Source: Dysidea avara (lineage: Eukaryota; Porifera; Demospongiae; Dictyoceratida; Dysideidae). Taken from it: a stretch of 64,000 bases of DNA. The stretch covers positions 30,131,977 to 30,195,976 of the forward strand of contig NC_089275.1 in NCBI RefSeq assembly GCF_963678975.1, in the 5' to 3' direction. This document shows, one piece after another, positions 33,986 through 45,485 of this stretch (the first letter of the stretch is position 1; each line of letters begins with the position of its first letter). The position numbers were made by a program, and so were the translations under genes. The notes under the pieces are model-generated. The model worked only from the letters and a program-made list of their open reading frames with translations. It had not been told where the DNA came from and made no database searches.

Positions 33986-34240
33986 TGATGATAAATACAA
34001 GCACAGTGAATTCAATTGGCTAAGTGACAAAGTTTATTGCAAATCACTAAATTCTGCAGTGAAGGTAATAAATTCTGTTGCAAACTGGAGAAAGTTAATT
34101 GCAAATTTGACAAATTCAATTTCAATTTCCAAAATCTGTATCAAATAAGTAATTGAATTATTAGAATTTTTATCCATTATGTCTACAAAGCTCTTCTCTA
34201 TATTTCTTCTGTTTGCATTTTGAGAACATTATTATTTTAA

Positions 34241-34330
34241 TCTATTTATTTATTTATTTATTAAGGCTTTACAGCACAAATTAATGCTGAAGGTCTGTAG
34301 GACACCTGGTCCTACAGTCTGTTTAAAGTA
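34241..34330 (-). mobile_element. probable retrotransposon 3' tail fragment
   Basis: On the minus strand a segment reading AGGACCAGGTGTCCTACAGA and GCTGTAAAGCCTTAATA ends in (AATA)n (34241-34262). About 65 bp of it also matches sequence at 4988-5052. A short-unit tail of this kind is common at LINE 3' ends. No coding is left. Confidence 0.5.
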
Positions 34331-34340
34331 GTTATATAAA

Positions 34341-34736
34341 TTTAATCAAAAGTAGCCAAGCTGTAAAAAAAGGTGTTGCCCTCAGAAAGGCTATGGTGAA
34401 AGAAGATGTGAAATCCAAAGTGGCAGCCAAGAAATGGTTGTCATGATAGGTTAATGGTAAAAAAATTAATAGCGACAATTCAGGTGAATTTGGTGCCAAA
34501 TCCTAGCGAAAATTGGAGGAGGCAACACAAATTCACCTGAATTGTCATTATTAATTTTTTTACCATTAACTCTTGGTTGCCACCTTGGATTTCATTTCTT
34601 TTTTCACCATGGCCTTTTCCCACTAACCTACCATCACAGCCATTTCTCTGCGGCCCCCTTGGATTTCACATCTTTTTTCACCATGGCCTTTTTAGGGGCC
34701 ATACCTTTTTTACAGCTTGTCTGTTTTTGATTAGAT
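34341..34736. repeat. P1 palindrome with a duplicated right arm segment
   Basis: A P1 inverted repeat whose right half contains the GGATTTCA...TTTTTTCACCATGGCC segment twice (near 34588 and 34668). The palindrome is therefore longer on that side. This looks like a local slippage event within the arm. Confidence 0.8.
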
Positions 34737-35199
34737 AGTATGCAACATAATTAAAGTGGGTACTACATGGCTTATATACACAATTATAGTGCCACTTACA
34801 GTCCTTTAAGTGCACTCTATGTATAGAACCTTACTAATTGCTTAATCCTTTGACCCTGGAATTAAGAAAAGAGAGCGAGAGCCACTATAGTAGCTCTCAG
34901 AACACGTATGAGTTCAAAAACATATCTTGCTTGAAACATTCTTTGAGTAAATAGTGTGGTTACCAACCATTTTTTAAAGCTTTATCTGAATGTCATAGTG
35001 TGATAGAGCATGATATCAGGTGAATCTGCATTGGAAAGAATTTTTAGCAATTTTAAGGTGATAATTATGATGATACTACCTGTCACTATGGATAGAAGAA
35101 TGTTAGTAAAGTTATATATTTACTTTATTTTTATTGCTATACAGAAATACATGTGTAAATTACAAAGATGATGAGGTAAAAAGAATATAGAATAGTATA
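34737..35199. other. intron 2, no gene seen
   Basis: AT-rich, non-coding spacer between two P1 palindromes. Confidence 0.4.
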
Positions 35200-35672
35200 A
35201 TCTAATCAAAAACAGCTAAGCTGTAAAAAAAGGTGCAGCCCCTATTTAAAAGGCCATGGTGAAAAAAGACGTGAAATCCAAAATAGCGGCCAAGAAATGG
35301 CTGTGATGGCAGGTTAATGGTAAAAATTTTAATAACGACGACTCAGGTGAATATGTGTTGCATCCTCCAAGTTTCACTAGGATTCGGCACCAAATTCACC
35401 TGAATTGCAATTTTTATTTTTACCATTAACCTACCATCATAACCATTTCTTGGTTGCCACCTTGGATTTCACAACTTTTTTCACCATGGCCTTTTTAGGG
35501 GCTGCACAGTTTCTACAGCTTGGCTGTTTTTGATTAGATATCTCTTCTTTTTGTATTTTTATACCAGACAATAGGGCGGCTTTAGGGCTTTTTAACCTAT
35601 CTTTTCCTTTACCACAAGAAGAAGAAAAAGACTTAAAGCAAATTATTAATACTTTAACTATTTTTGATTTTA
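35200..35672 (-). mobile_element. family A fragment: P1 palindrome plus AT-rich flank
   Basis: The palindrome (35200-35539) is followed by the flank in reverse (CTTCTTTTTGTATTTTTATA, GGCGGCTTTAGGGC, ACTTAAAG, TTTTTGATTTTA). It then joins directly to the hairpin terminus of the next element at 35673, with no array between. Confidence 0.8.
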
Positions 35673-38008
35673 TCAAGACTCACGGTAGTGAGTCGCGCGG
35701 CCAGTAAAGCAGAAACGCGCGCGGCGCAGACAATAAATGACGCGACCACTACGTGAGGATTTTACAAGAACGAACGTTGTCAAATTCAGCCTTCCTGTAA
35801 TCCACCCATCACTTACGCTATCTCTCTGAAACTCTGGAGTTGAACTCATCGTGTCACTAGTAACTACCACACAAGCAGTGAAGCAAATCCATGCCGATTG
35901 TTTCGTGATCGAGGTTGCCGACATCAAAGGTGAAGTTTCATTTTTTTTTTTTTTTTTTTTATTATTATTATTTTTTTATTGCATGCGGTTAGACGCAACC
36001 GCAGGTGTATACCTTGCGTTCCTTTGTGCATTCCGAACATTGATCGCCCTGTTATCGCTTCAGTATTCACTCAATCACCTCAAGATTCACATCATCGATT
36101 TCACCATACATGATTACCCTACAGTCGTGATTTCAGCACCAAACGAAGTTTCAGTCGTCCTCAGTCGACCTAGAGGCCAAATACAAATCCCAGATTGTTG
36201 TTTTCCGCAATACTCGCTTGGCATGTAGGGAAATGTGTCTTTGAACTGTTCTAAAAGTTTCGTTCAGATTGAAACATTTGTTTTCGAGAATGGCTAGTTT
36301 GAAATTTGAATTTAGTCGCCCCCACGTCATTTGCTCTCTAAGAATTTTACTCGGAATTTAAAGAATGACGCAGAGCACAACTGCGGTCACTGGGTATTGA
36401 TGAACTGGCGCTCTATGTAGTTAATCAGTACATATAGCCACCAAGAAGTGTGCTGCCATAGATTATAGTCCATAGATATAATCTATGGTGCTGCATACCA
36501 TCCTTCGTTTTGAAATTAGTCGCCCCCACATAATTTGTCCCTCTAAGGGCGCGGCTTAAAGAATGACACAAGAGTACAACTGCGGTTACCAGTTGTTGAC
36601 ACAAGCTGTGAGTAATTAGCACATGTAGCTAGCTTAAAAAGGAAGTGTGCAAAATCGCCTAATACAATTGTCACCATGCATTATTGCATTTTATAGCACC
36701 CCCACACAAAATTACACATGTAATTACAACATACAGAGGAGACACATGAATACCAAACACTTTTCACAACAATAATGTAAGAATTGTACAATAATGACTG
36801 TAATATAACTGCTATGCAAATGTTTTCCAGTGGCCCGCCATGGTAGCAAGTCTCACATGACGGCATGTATATTTATCCAAGGGAGTAACGTGTAAGTATG
36901 ATGACAACAAGTTGGTATGACTTCATTTGTAGAATCCAGATGAGTGGGTGTGGCTCCAGCATGTCTAAACGGTTAACAAACATTCCTGTTATAAATACGT
37001 GCTAGAGTTGCAATATAATAGTATAGTATTTAAATGCAATAATACATAGTCTCCATTGCATCACTATCAAACGACACTAAGTGGAGGATATTGTTGCATC
37101 TCTAGTATGTACACTCTATCTATCAGTACAACCTGTCTTAATGGCCACTAGTATAGAAAGACAACCACTCTTGAAAAGCCAATTCCAATTGAGAATTTAT
37201 ACACTGTTACCTGCTGAATGAGTGAAGGTGGCAATAAACAAGTTCCACCGTAATTTATACACGTGATCTGATCCTGTATATTCTGTCAGTGGATGAGATC
37301 CACTTGGCCAGGACAAAATGTGACTAAAGTGCCCTGGATGATCCATACTCAACCAACTTATGACCCAGTGGCACAATGGAACTGACTATTTATAGAGAAT
37401 ACAATTATATTTATTTCTAAGATGTGTGGATGTGTGGACACATTACAACACATTACATGTACATACAAGACATGCTACGTACTGTTTTAGAATTTCAAGT
37501 CACCACATTATACACGTACCAGTCAACAATGCTTCATAGTGCCCATCAGTAAACCTGAAGAAAAGTTTCGAAAAATAAAAATTCACATAAGTACAATGAA
37601 ACCTCATTAATATGGCAGGCTGTGGGACCAAAAACTTTGGCCTGAATAACAAGGTGGCCTTATTAATGAGGTCATAAGTAATGCTTAGCTATATTTGGGA
37701 CCTACTAGAGGTGGCCAATATAATGAGGTGGTCTTATTAAAGAGGTGGCCACTAAGTGAGGTTTCACTGTACATATAGTTCACAATATTGTGAACAATAT
37801 TAATGGTTAACAATATACACTGAAACCTGCAGGTCACTTCTTGTGGAAGATTGCTCTCTACACAAAATGACACATTCAGAGATTGTATTTAGATGGATGA
37901 TACAGTAACGCATTGTGACTTCAATACTCCTGATGTGTCACTGCTAGGCAGCAACCATATACACGGCACTGCCACATCGCACTTGCTCGCACACACAATT
38001 TTGCTAAA
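35673..38008 (+). mobile_element. 2.2-kb hairpin-TIR element, copy 1 (right end lost)
   Basis: It starts TCAAGACTCACGGTAGTGAG followed by TCGCGCGGCC. From 35847 to about 38008 it runs parallel to 46178-48345: ATCGTGTCACTAGTAAC, a poly-T tract (35939-35960), TTAGACGCAACCGCAGGT, a TA-flanked MITE (37594-37769) and ACACAATTTTGCT. The right hairpin present in copy 2 is missing. Both copies have an open frame of about 80 codons after the poly-T ending RPRGQIQ...CCFPQYSLGM; it lacks a recognisable domain. No transposase is evident. Confidence 0.75.
37594..37769. mobile_element. nested TA-flanked MITE
   Basis: Termini CAATGAAACCTCATTAATA... and ...AAGTGAGGTTTCACTG are inverted repeats between two TA dinucleotides (37592-37593 and 37770-37771). 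This resembles Tc1/mariner-type MITEs. The interior carries repeated GTGGCC / TTATTAA phrases. Confidence 0.8.
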
Positions 38009-39394
38009 GATTTTACAAATTGATAATTAAGGGGTGTGGCAACTAGCTGTTTCGCTCGCAAGACTGTGTGGCAGCTGTTTCCCTTCTGTACAAGTGGCCA
38101 CCAAGACAGGTCCACTGTGGATGAAAGCCAGGCATTAGATATTTGGTATTTCATGTGTTGAAGATATTCCAGGGCTTCTGGTAGTCTCAAATCTCACCAC
38201 AGTTTACTCAGGCAGTGTTGTGGTCACCACTAAACTACTGGAATGCTGTGTTAAGTTCATCTTATGCTTGGCTACTACATTGTAGAACTGAAAAGGATAC
38301 TCTGAAAAATATATCCTATGGATAATGACTTCATCACTTTCTTCATCAGGAGCTTATAAGGACCAATAGTGAAACTTTTTACACTTGGGGCTGACAGTCA
38401 ACTGCCTATGTCTGAAGCAGTGCTTTTGGTGCTCTTAACAGATTGGCTGCCCCCTTGCTACCAGCACTCACTGTCTCATACGCTGTCATACACTAAATCC
38501 ATCTCTATAGCCAGTTAGAACAGCATGCTTCTTACCTTTTTTTAAGGCCGCTTAATGCAGCCACCTCTTTAAAAGGCAAGGTAAGAAAATTTTGTCCCTA
38601 CGGCCTGAATAATGACCAGTTTTCGCTGTACTACTATTAGTGATTAGTGATCATGGGGGATTATTTATTAAGATACTATGATATACAGACGCTACAACCT
38701 CTAAATATAGCAGTAAATTTTTACCCTGGTCCAATGTCTCGTAATAATCGCGACTTCGTGAGAGACTCTACTGTGACAAATACATGTTTATCATGATATG
38801 TGCTAATCGCCTTTTTACAATTAAGTTTTACAACACAAATACATGTATAGTTAAACTCACCAATTGCGACTAAATCCCTTCAACACGAAAAGACAACTAA
38901 TGAGACAACCTTGGAGACAACAGCCACACAAGCCTATTCTGGTGCGTTTATTTAGTAGTAATATAAATTTTAAAGGCGTTTATTTACAACAGGACATAAT
39001 TACGCGCCCCTCTATTGTCTCTGTACATACTTGCCTTTTCTTTACTATTCTCATTTCATTTCACAAGATCTCTTGGCAGGGGCGTAGCTTCTTCACTTGA
39101 ATTAGTCAATGCTTGAAGTAGATCGAGATACTCTAATAGAACAGTCACATTTCTACAAGTGCCATATTTTTATATTGTAAAGTCTGTAAGTAGCTAGTAA
39201 TTTAAACTATACAATCCGATGCTAAGCAAAAGTTGTAACTATGCTAAATATTGATTGCTGTGTTACAGCTGTTTTGTGACTGCTCTAATAGAGTATTTTG
39301 ATCGTTTCAATGCAGTACAAGATGAAAGGCAAAGCGTTGTTAAGGGTTTAATAGTTAAAATGGGTGTTAGTTGACTGCAGTTGCATGCCACTAA
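38009..39394. other. intron 2, two dispersed motifs, no gene
   Basis: Non-coding. Motif in plus orientation at 39120-39147 (GATACTCTAATAGAACAGTC) and in reverse at 39276-39304 (GTGACTGCTCTAATAGAGTA, then TTTTGATCG). A degraded MITE-like stretch (CTCTTTAAAAGGCAAGG / GGCCTGAATAATG) is near 38560-38620. Confidence 0.5.
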
Positions 39395-39585
39395 CAGGGC
39401 CGCCCTGAGAAATTAGAGGGCCCAGGGAAAAGAGTTAAAGAGGGGCCCAGGGGCAAGGAAGGGTCTAGATCCTGACTGCTCTATTAGAGTATATCGATCT
39501 TTCTTTAAACAGGTATTCAAGTGGCCCCTTTCGGGCTGTGGTAGGGGGCAAAATACCCCAGTTACCCCCAATGTGGGCGGCCCTG
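39395..39585. mobile_element. hAT-like MITE with 8-bp TSD, carrying the dispersed motif
   Basis: Inverted ends CAGGGCCGCCCTGAG and CAGGGCCGCCCACATT (reversed) enclose 191 bp. The flanks are GCCACTAA (39387-39394) and GCAACTAA (39586-39593), seven of eight bases, as expected for hAT. The middle (39473-39500) is a dispersed motif in reverse, GACTGCTCTATTAGAGTATA then TCGATCT. Confidence 0.85.
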
Positions 39586-39710
39586 GCAACTAAAATTACA
39601 GTTATATTTTAATATTCTGTCACTGTAATCTGGGGTTTCTGTCAAAACCATGGAAACTCATCTACTGTTATCAACAGTACATTGCTTATTCTAACAAAAA
39701 GTATTGAAAT

Positions 39711-40337
39711 CCCATCCAAAAACAGCTTATAGCTGTAAAAAAAGTGCGCGTCCAAGTAAATCAGAGTTAACTACGACAAAAAGTAATGATATCATAATGC
39801 GGCCATGTGCGAGGTGTGCAAGTTGTAAAATTAATATTAGCTAATCAGATAATACAATATTATTGTTAAAGTGTTAATGAGAACTATGTGATGCTGCTAG
39901 TTTTTAAGTGTGTGAGCATCTTCATAAATGCCACATAAATTTAATTCTCAATAAAGCAATGTGTATAGATTCTCTGATAGTAATAAATAGTTTGAGTTTG
40001 GCCGCCTTTCCTGTATACAGCAATGCTACGAACAAAGGAAAGGTGGCCAAACTCAAACTATTTATTACTATCAGAGAATCTATACACATTGCTTTATTGA
40101 GAATTAAATTTATGTGGCATTTATGAAGATGCTCACACACTTAAAAACTAGCAGCATCACATAGTTCTCATTAACACTTTAACAATAATATTGTATTATC
40201 TGATTAGCTAATATTAATTTTACAACTTGCACACCTTGCACATGGCCGCATTATGATATCATTACTTTTTGTCGTAGTTAACTCTGCTTTACTTGGACGC
40301 GCACTTTTTTTACAGCTATAAGCTGTTTTTGGATGGG
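39711..40337. repeat. giant palindrome, about 2 x 300 bp arms
   Basis: Arms 39711-40012 and 40037-40337 are almost perfect reverse complements around a 24-bp loop. The ends carry CCCATCCAAAAACAGCTTAT then AGCTGTAAAAAAAGTGCGCG, the same terminal design as P1, but the arm interiors are unrelated to P1. The mirrored 72-residue open frames on both strands are artefacts. It takes the place a P1 palindrome has in other family A copies, directly before an array. Confidence 0.9.
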
Positions 40338-42421
40338 TTAATTATACAAGTAATATACATATATTTATTACATGCCAATTATTCCCTACAGGACAACTTG
40401 TTCACCGCTGATCTCTCTACTAAGTGACTTGAAATGTAGCTGAACTCTCTACAGGGTTATCTGTTTGTAGTTGAACTCTCTACAGGGTGGTTTGTTTGTA
40501 TCTAAACTCTCTACAAGGTGATTTGTTTCTAGCTGATCTCTCTACAGTGGGTGATTTGTTTGTAACTGAACTCTCTACATGGTGTTTTGTTTTTAGCTGA
40601 ACTCTCCACAGGGTAATTTGTTTGTAGCTGATCACTCTACATGGTGATTTGTTTGTAGCTGAACTCTCTGCAGGGTGATTTGTTTGTAGCGGAATACTCT
40701 ACAGGATGGTTTCTTTGTAGCTGAACTCTTTACAAGGTGACTTGTTTCTAGCTGATCTCTCTACAAGGTGACTTCTTCTAGCTGATCTCTCTACAGGGTG
40801 ACTTGTATCTAGGTGAGCTATGTATCTACAGGGTGATTTGTTTGCTTGTAACTGAAATTTCTACTACAGGGTGACTTGTTTCTGGCTGATCTCTCTAAAG
40901 GGTAACTTGTTTCTAGCTGAACTCTCTACAGAGTGGGTTCTTTGTAGCTGAACTTTCTACAAGGTGACGTATTCTAGCTAATCTCTCTATAGGGTGACCT
41001 GATCTCTCTGCAGGGTCACTTTTATCTAGCTGAACCCTCTACAGGGTGATTTGTTTGTAGCTGAACTACTGTATCTAAAGGGTGATTTGTTTGTAGTTGA
41101 ACTCTCTACAGGTGATTTTTTTCTAGCTGATCTGATCTCTCTACAGGGTGATTTGTTTGTAGTTGAACTCACTTCAGGGTGATTTGTTTGCAGCTGAACT
41201 CTCTACATGATGGTTTCTTTGTAGCTGAACCCTCTACAAAGTAACTTCTTCTAGCTGAGCTCTCTACAGGGTGACTTGTTAGCTGATCTCTCTACAGGGT
41301 GATTTGTTTGCAGCTGAACTCTCTACGTGGTGGTTTCTTTGTAGCTGAACTCTCTACCAGGTGATTTGTTTGTAACTGAACTACTGTATCTACAAGGTGA
41401 TTTGTTTGTAACTGAACTATCTACAGGATGATTTGTTTGCAGCTGAACTCTGTTTTGGGTGATTTGTTCTAGCTGAACTCTCTACATGATGGTTTCTTTG
41501 TAGCTGAATTCTCTACAAGGTGACTTGCTTCTAGCTGACCTCTCTACAAGGTGACTTCTTCTAGCTGATCTCTCTATAGGGTGATTTGTTTGTAACTGAA
41601 CTCTCTACAGGATGAATTGTTTGTAGCTGATCTCTCTACAGGGGGTGATTTGTTTGTAGCTGAACTCTCTACAAGGTGATTTCGTCTAGCTGATCTCTCT
41701 ATAGAGTGACCTGATCTCTCTGTAGGGTGACGTTTATCTAGCTGAACTATCTACAGGGTGATTTGTTTGTAGCTGAAGTCTCTACAGGGTGATTTTATTT
41801 TGTACCGAACTTTCTACAGGGTGATTTTTTTGTAGTTGATCTCTCTACAGGGTGATTTGATTCTAGCTGAGCTCTCTACAAGGTGGTTGTTTCTAGCTGA
41901 TCTCTCTACAAGGTGATTGAAATGTAGCTGAACTCTCTACAGGGTTGCTTATTTCTAGCTGAAACACTCTATGAAATGTAGCTGAATTCTGTATATGGTG
42001 ACTTGTTTCTAGCTGATCTCTCTATGGCTGGCTTATTTCCAGCTGATCGCTCTACAGGGTGACTTGTTTCTAACTGATCTCTCTACAGGGTGATATGTTT
42101 TTAGCTGATCTCTACAGAGTGAATTGTTTCTAGTTGATCTCTACTGAGCTCTTTACAGGGTGACTTGAAACATACGTAGCTGAACTCTCTACAGAGTGAT
42201 TTGTTTGCTGCTGAACTGTTTTCAGGGTGACTTGTTTGTAGTTGAACTCTCTACAGGGTTATTTGTTTTGTATACTAGTTGAAGGGTGATTTGATTGTAG
42301 TTGGACTCCCTATGTTGTTAGTTGAACTCTCTACATGGTGACTTGATTGTAGCTGAGCATTCTAATAGAGTGACTTATTGCGCAGCTGATTGTTCTATTA
42401 AGTTGACTGCACTATTAGAGT
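40338..42421 (-). mobile_element. family A array part, reverse orientation, about 65 monomers
   Basis: After the palindrome comes the standard array edge (ATATTTATTACATGCCAATT, TAGTGACTTGAAATGTAGC...), then minisatellite monomers of the reverse form (AGCTGAACTCTCTACAGGGT, GATTTGTTTGT) to about 42350. The end has two motif-like monomers (TTCTAATAGAGTGACTTATT and TTCTATTAAGTTGACTG) and a motif GCACTATTAGAGTAGAG at 42405-42421. The conserved 0.8-kb region and hairpin terminus are missing. Confidence 0.85.
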
Positions 42422-42762
42422 AGAGATTTCCAACTAAATTAAACAATTAGCATTCCATGCATTGATTGGTATGACAAATATTGTGCTAATTTTCAGGGTC
42501 ATTTTAGTGCAAACCCCACCTCAATTGGTGGCTCCTATCAAAAGATATAAGCAAAAGAAGTTGACAGTGTGATCCTTTTTGTGTACAGTATTTTCAATGC
42601 TTTTTACATATATTGCATGGCACCAAACACAATATTCAAAGTGTCATAAATCTAGATAGGGAATTAATAATGGCATGAAATTTTCACTACATAACTATTT
42701 TATGGAGAACAGTGTATGAGCTAGGTAAAACCTCTCAAGAGTGACCACTTCTTTGTAGACTG
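42422..42762. other. intron 2, no gene seen
   Basis: Non-coding sequence between the array and a hAT-like element; nothing recognisable. Confidence 0.4.
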
Positions 42763-44522
42763 CAGGGGCGGATCTAGGATTTTAGAAGAGGGGATGCTAA
42801 CATGGACATTTATATATGTAGCAAGATACTTGATACAACTAGCGTGAGAAGCACACTGAGCATGTGGAGCATGCTCTATCTAGGGGGGTCTGGGGGCATT
42901 CCCCCACAGGAAAATTTTGCAAATTTGGCCTATTGAGATTGAATTTGGTAGTAATTTTGAGTGAAAAATTATGTCACTTTGTTTATGTGATACCATTATT
43001 TCCCTATAGCTTGTCAATATAATTAAAGGGTGCAGCCATGTAGATAAAATTCAATCTTAGACTAACATCTTAAAGAACTAGTAGTGGAAACATATGGGTT
43101 TCGGCAGCTGCACATGATCAAATTTAGTGTTTTGAAGTATAGCATAATTTACTGTCTCATGGCTCAAATTACACTAGCTGTCCAAACAGTAGAGAGGGTG
43201 AGTGGGAGTGGAAAGGGCAAGTAGACTGACTCACCAGTGTATGGAGTGCATGTGCACTAAGCTGTATAATTATAATTCTCCAGCTAGAGGGGCTCTAGAT
43301 CTGGTGGCATAAATACTCCCAGATACCCTGGAAAATGGCTATCACAAGATTGAATCTAGAAGCTATTTTTAACCAAATGTGGGTACAAGATAAATGAGTT
43401 CAGGTGGAAGTAATTTTAATTTGAATGAGTTCAGTTGGAAGTAATTCTAATTAAAAAACAGAATTATACACTGTTTCTTGCTATTGGATTTGAAAAGGTA
43501 TAATAGTGGCTTGTCAAAGAGAATAAAGAGTGTATAGACAGTATAGTTAATTGAATGTAAGATCGAGGAGAATATTTAAAGCACAGGATTGGATCTACTT
43601 CATATGTAGCCACTGTTCTAAAGTGCGGGTTGCTATTTCAATCTAACTTTTAAAATGATGGATCCATCCATCATTATAATTGTTTTACAACTATAGTCTA
43701 CAAATGCAACTAGTTTTTGGCCACAACAAACCCCTTTTTAGCACACAATGATCATGACAACATAATTGTTGCAGTATCATTTAAGCTTAAAGTTGAGCTT
43801 CAAGGGATTTGATAGTGCAAACTCCATAGCTGCTAGATTTATACAAATGTATCATGGGATTTCATCAAGCAAGAGAAACAAAAACGAACAGTTCTCAGAT
43901 GTTGCAGCCTTGTGAACTTTATAAAGCTAAGAAATTCACTATTATATAAAACTACTGTTTACTCGCAAGAGAAGCATTTCAACCCAAGAATCAAGTTTGT
44001 AGCAGAGTCTAAAAAACTTAAACTATTTGACAGAAAAGGTTATTTTCAGAATAGATTTTCAATTAATGATGTTTTATACTATTTATAGTACATTAAAGGT
44101 ATAAATCTTTTACCTAAAGTGATTGGTACATGGCAGGATGTTTGGCACAATGGTGAGGGTAGCAGTGCACAGGTCTAGAAGAATAGGTTTAATTTCAGCT
44201 TACGCTCTGGTAACTCCTTGAAAATTATAGTTTTAATGTTGGATGTTCTATTAGAGTAGTTGACTGTTCTATTAGAGTATTTCGAATTTAGCAACTTCTA
44301 AGGTATGACTTACTCCAAAAGTATAATTTTGAACCCCTTTAGTAATTATTGGATAAGATTAGCTATTCCCCTTGCTCTTTCCATCTTTTCATTGCCCATA
44401 CATGTGTATAAAATGCAGCTGCACCTGTAGTACAGCTTCTAAAAGCTTCCTAGTTTTGTCATTGCAAAATTTTGGAGGGGGGGTGCTTCAGCGCCCCAAG
44501 CACCCCCCTAAATCCGCCCTTG
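42763..44522. mobile_element. hAT-like element, 1.76 kb, 5-bp TSD
   Basis: The left end CAGGGGCGGATCTAGGATTT and the right end, reversed, CAAGGGCGGATTTAGGGGGG are inverted repeats. GACTG flanks both sides (42758-42762 and 44523-44527). A TCTAGGGGGGTCTGGGGGCA block is near 42888 and G/C-runs lie near both ends. The interior holds no transposase frame, so it is non-autonomous or decayed. Two dispersed motifs in reverse lie at 44246-44282. Confidence 0.65.
44246..44282 (-). repeat. dispersed motif pair inside a hAT-like element
   Basis: GTTCTATTAGAGTAGTTGAC is followed by TGTTCTATTAGAGTATTTCG. This is another case of the motif in a transposon unrelated to family A. Confidence 0.85.
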
Positions 44523-44676
44523 GACTGATTACTCAGAATATTACATGGATAAAGCAAGTGATTCACAAATAATACTGTGTGTATTGTGTAATACTAAGTA
44601 TACACAGGTAACCAATGCATTTTCAAGGATAACTAACTAGAAATATCAGTAATATTATATAACATGGTAATTACTA

Positions 44677-44828
44677 ACCTACCTACCTACCTACCTACCT
44701 ACCCACCCACCCACCCACCGACCCACCCAGTGACCGACCGACCGACCGACCGACCGACCGACCGACCGACCGACCGACCGACCGATCGACCGACCGACCC
44801 AACCACCCACCCACCCACCTACCTACCG
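44677..44828. repeat. symmetric tetranucleotide microsatellite
   Basis: The units change in order along about 150 bp: ACCT, then ACCC, then ACCG (long central block), then ACCC, then ACCT. The layered arrangement suggests successive expansions from the centre. The Pro/Thr-rich open frame over it is an artefact. Confidence 0.95.
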
Positions 44829-45011
44829 ATTCCTTCAGACAAGTGTAACTTGATGTCAGCTGAGGCTACGAGCATGATTATTTCACTGTTCAATATTGTT
44901 TCAGCCTGACAGGAGCCTTTACTGTAGTGTGTACAATGCATGCATCATGGACTTACCTTTGCCCCCTTTGTGTCCCATATTTCTCTTTGCTGACAGCTCA
45001 AGGTGCATGAC

Positions 45012-45225
45012 AATAAAGTAGGGATCCAAGCAATAAAAAGTAGTGAAACAAGAGATGAATGATGGTATTACAGCATAGCTCAGTGGAAAGATCCCTAATT
45101 TGGCATTAAACAAAATGATTGTTATAACATGCAAATGTAAGGATTTTCCCATGAGGCTATGCTGTAATACCATCATTTATCTCTTGTTTCACTACTTTTA
45201 ATTTCTTGGATCCCTACTTCATTTT
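45012..45225. repeat. palindromic MITE, GAAGTAGGGATCC type
   Basis: Arms of about 100 bp are diverged reverse complements, with AAAGTAGGGATCCAAGC at the outside and CATAGCTCAGTGG inside. Same family as 3164-3425 and 25222-25438, but without their tail sequence. Confidence 0.85.
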
Positions 45226-45310
45226 TGAATTAATAATTTTAATATTCTAGTATCATCAAGTTTAAGTAATGGTGGTAACCTCCATGCACTGCTTTTTGTT
45301 TCTATAGTCT

Positions 45311-45485
45311 CTAATTGAAGTAGAGAAACAAGGGAGGTAGCCTAAACCTGAAGATATACTAGTGGATATTTAATCCCTACTTCATGTCTATACCCATGAC
45401 TGGTTAAGGATTAAATGTCCAGCAGTATATCTTCAGGTGCAGCTTACTTCCCTTGTTTCATTGCATTCTATTTCTACGATCCCTA
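45311..45485. repeat. palindromic MITE, related subtype
   Basis: GAAACAAGGGAGGTAGCCT ... CCTGAAGATATACTAG is matched in reverse on the right (CTTCAGGTGCAGCTTACTTC, CCTTGTTTC). It shares the AAGTAG / GAAACAAG / GATCCCTA edge phrases with the neighbouring palindrome but has different inner arms. Confidence 0.7.

Noticed and set aside
35851..36228. 125-residue frame with a poly-Phe tract
   Set aside because: The N-terminal half is a poly-T translation and the frame is confined to a transposon; only the downstream 80 codons are noted as a low-interest finding.
39908..40140. Identical 72-residue frames on both strands
   Set aside because: Mirror images created by the giant palindrome.
44664..44909. 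Pro/Thr/Asp repeat protein frame
   Set aside because: It is a direct translation of a tetranucleotide microsatellite.
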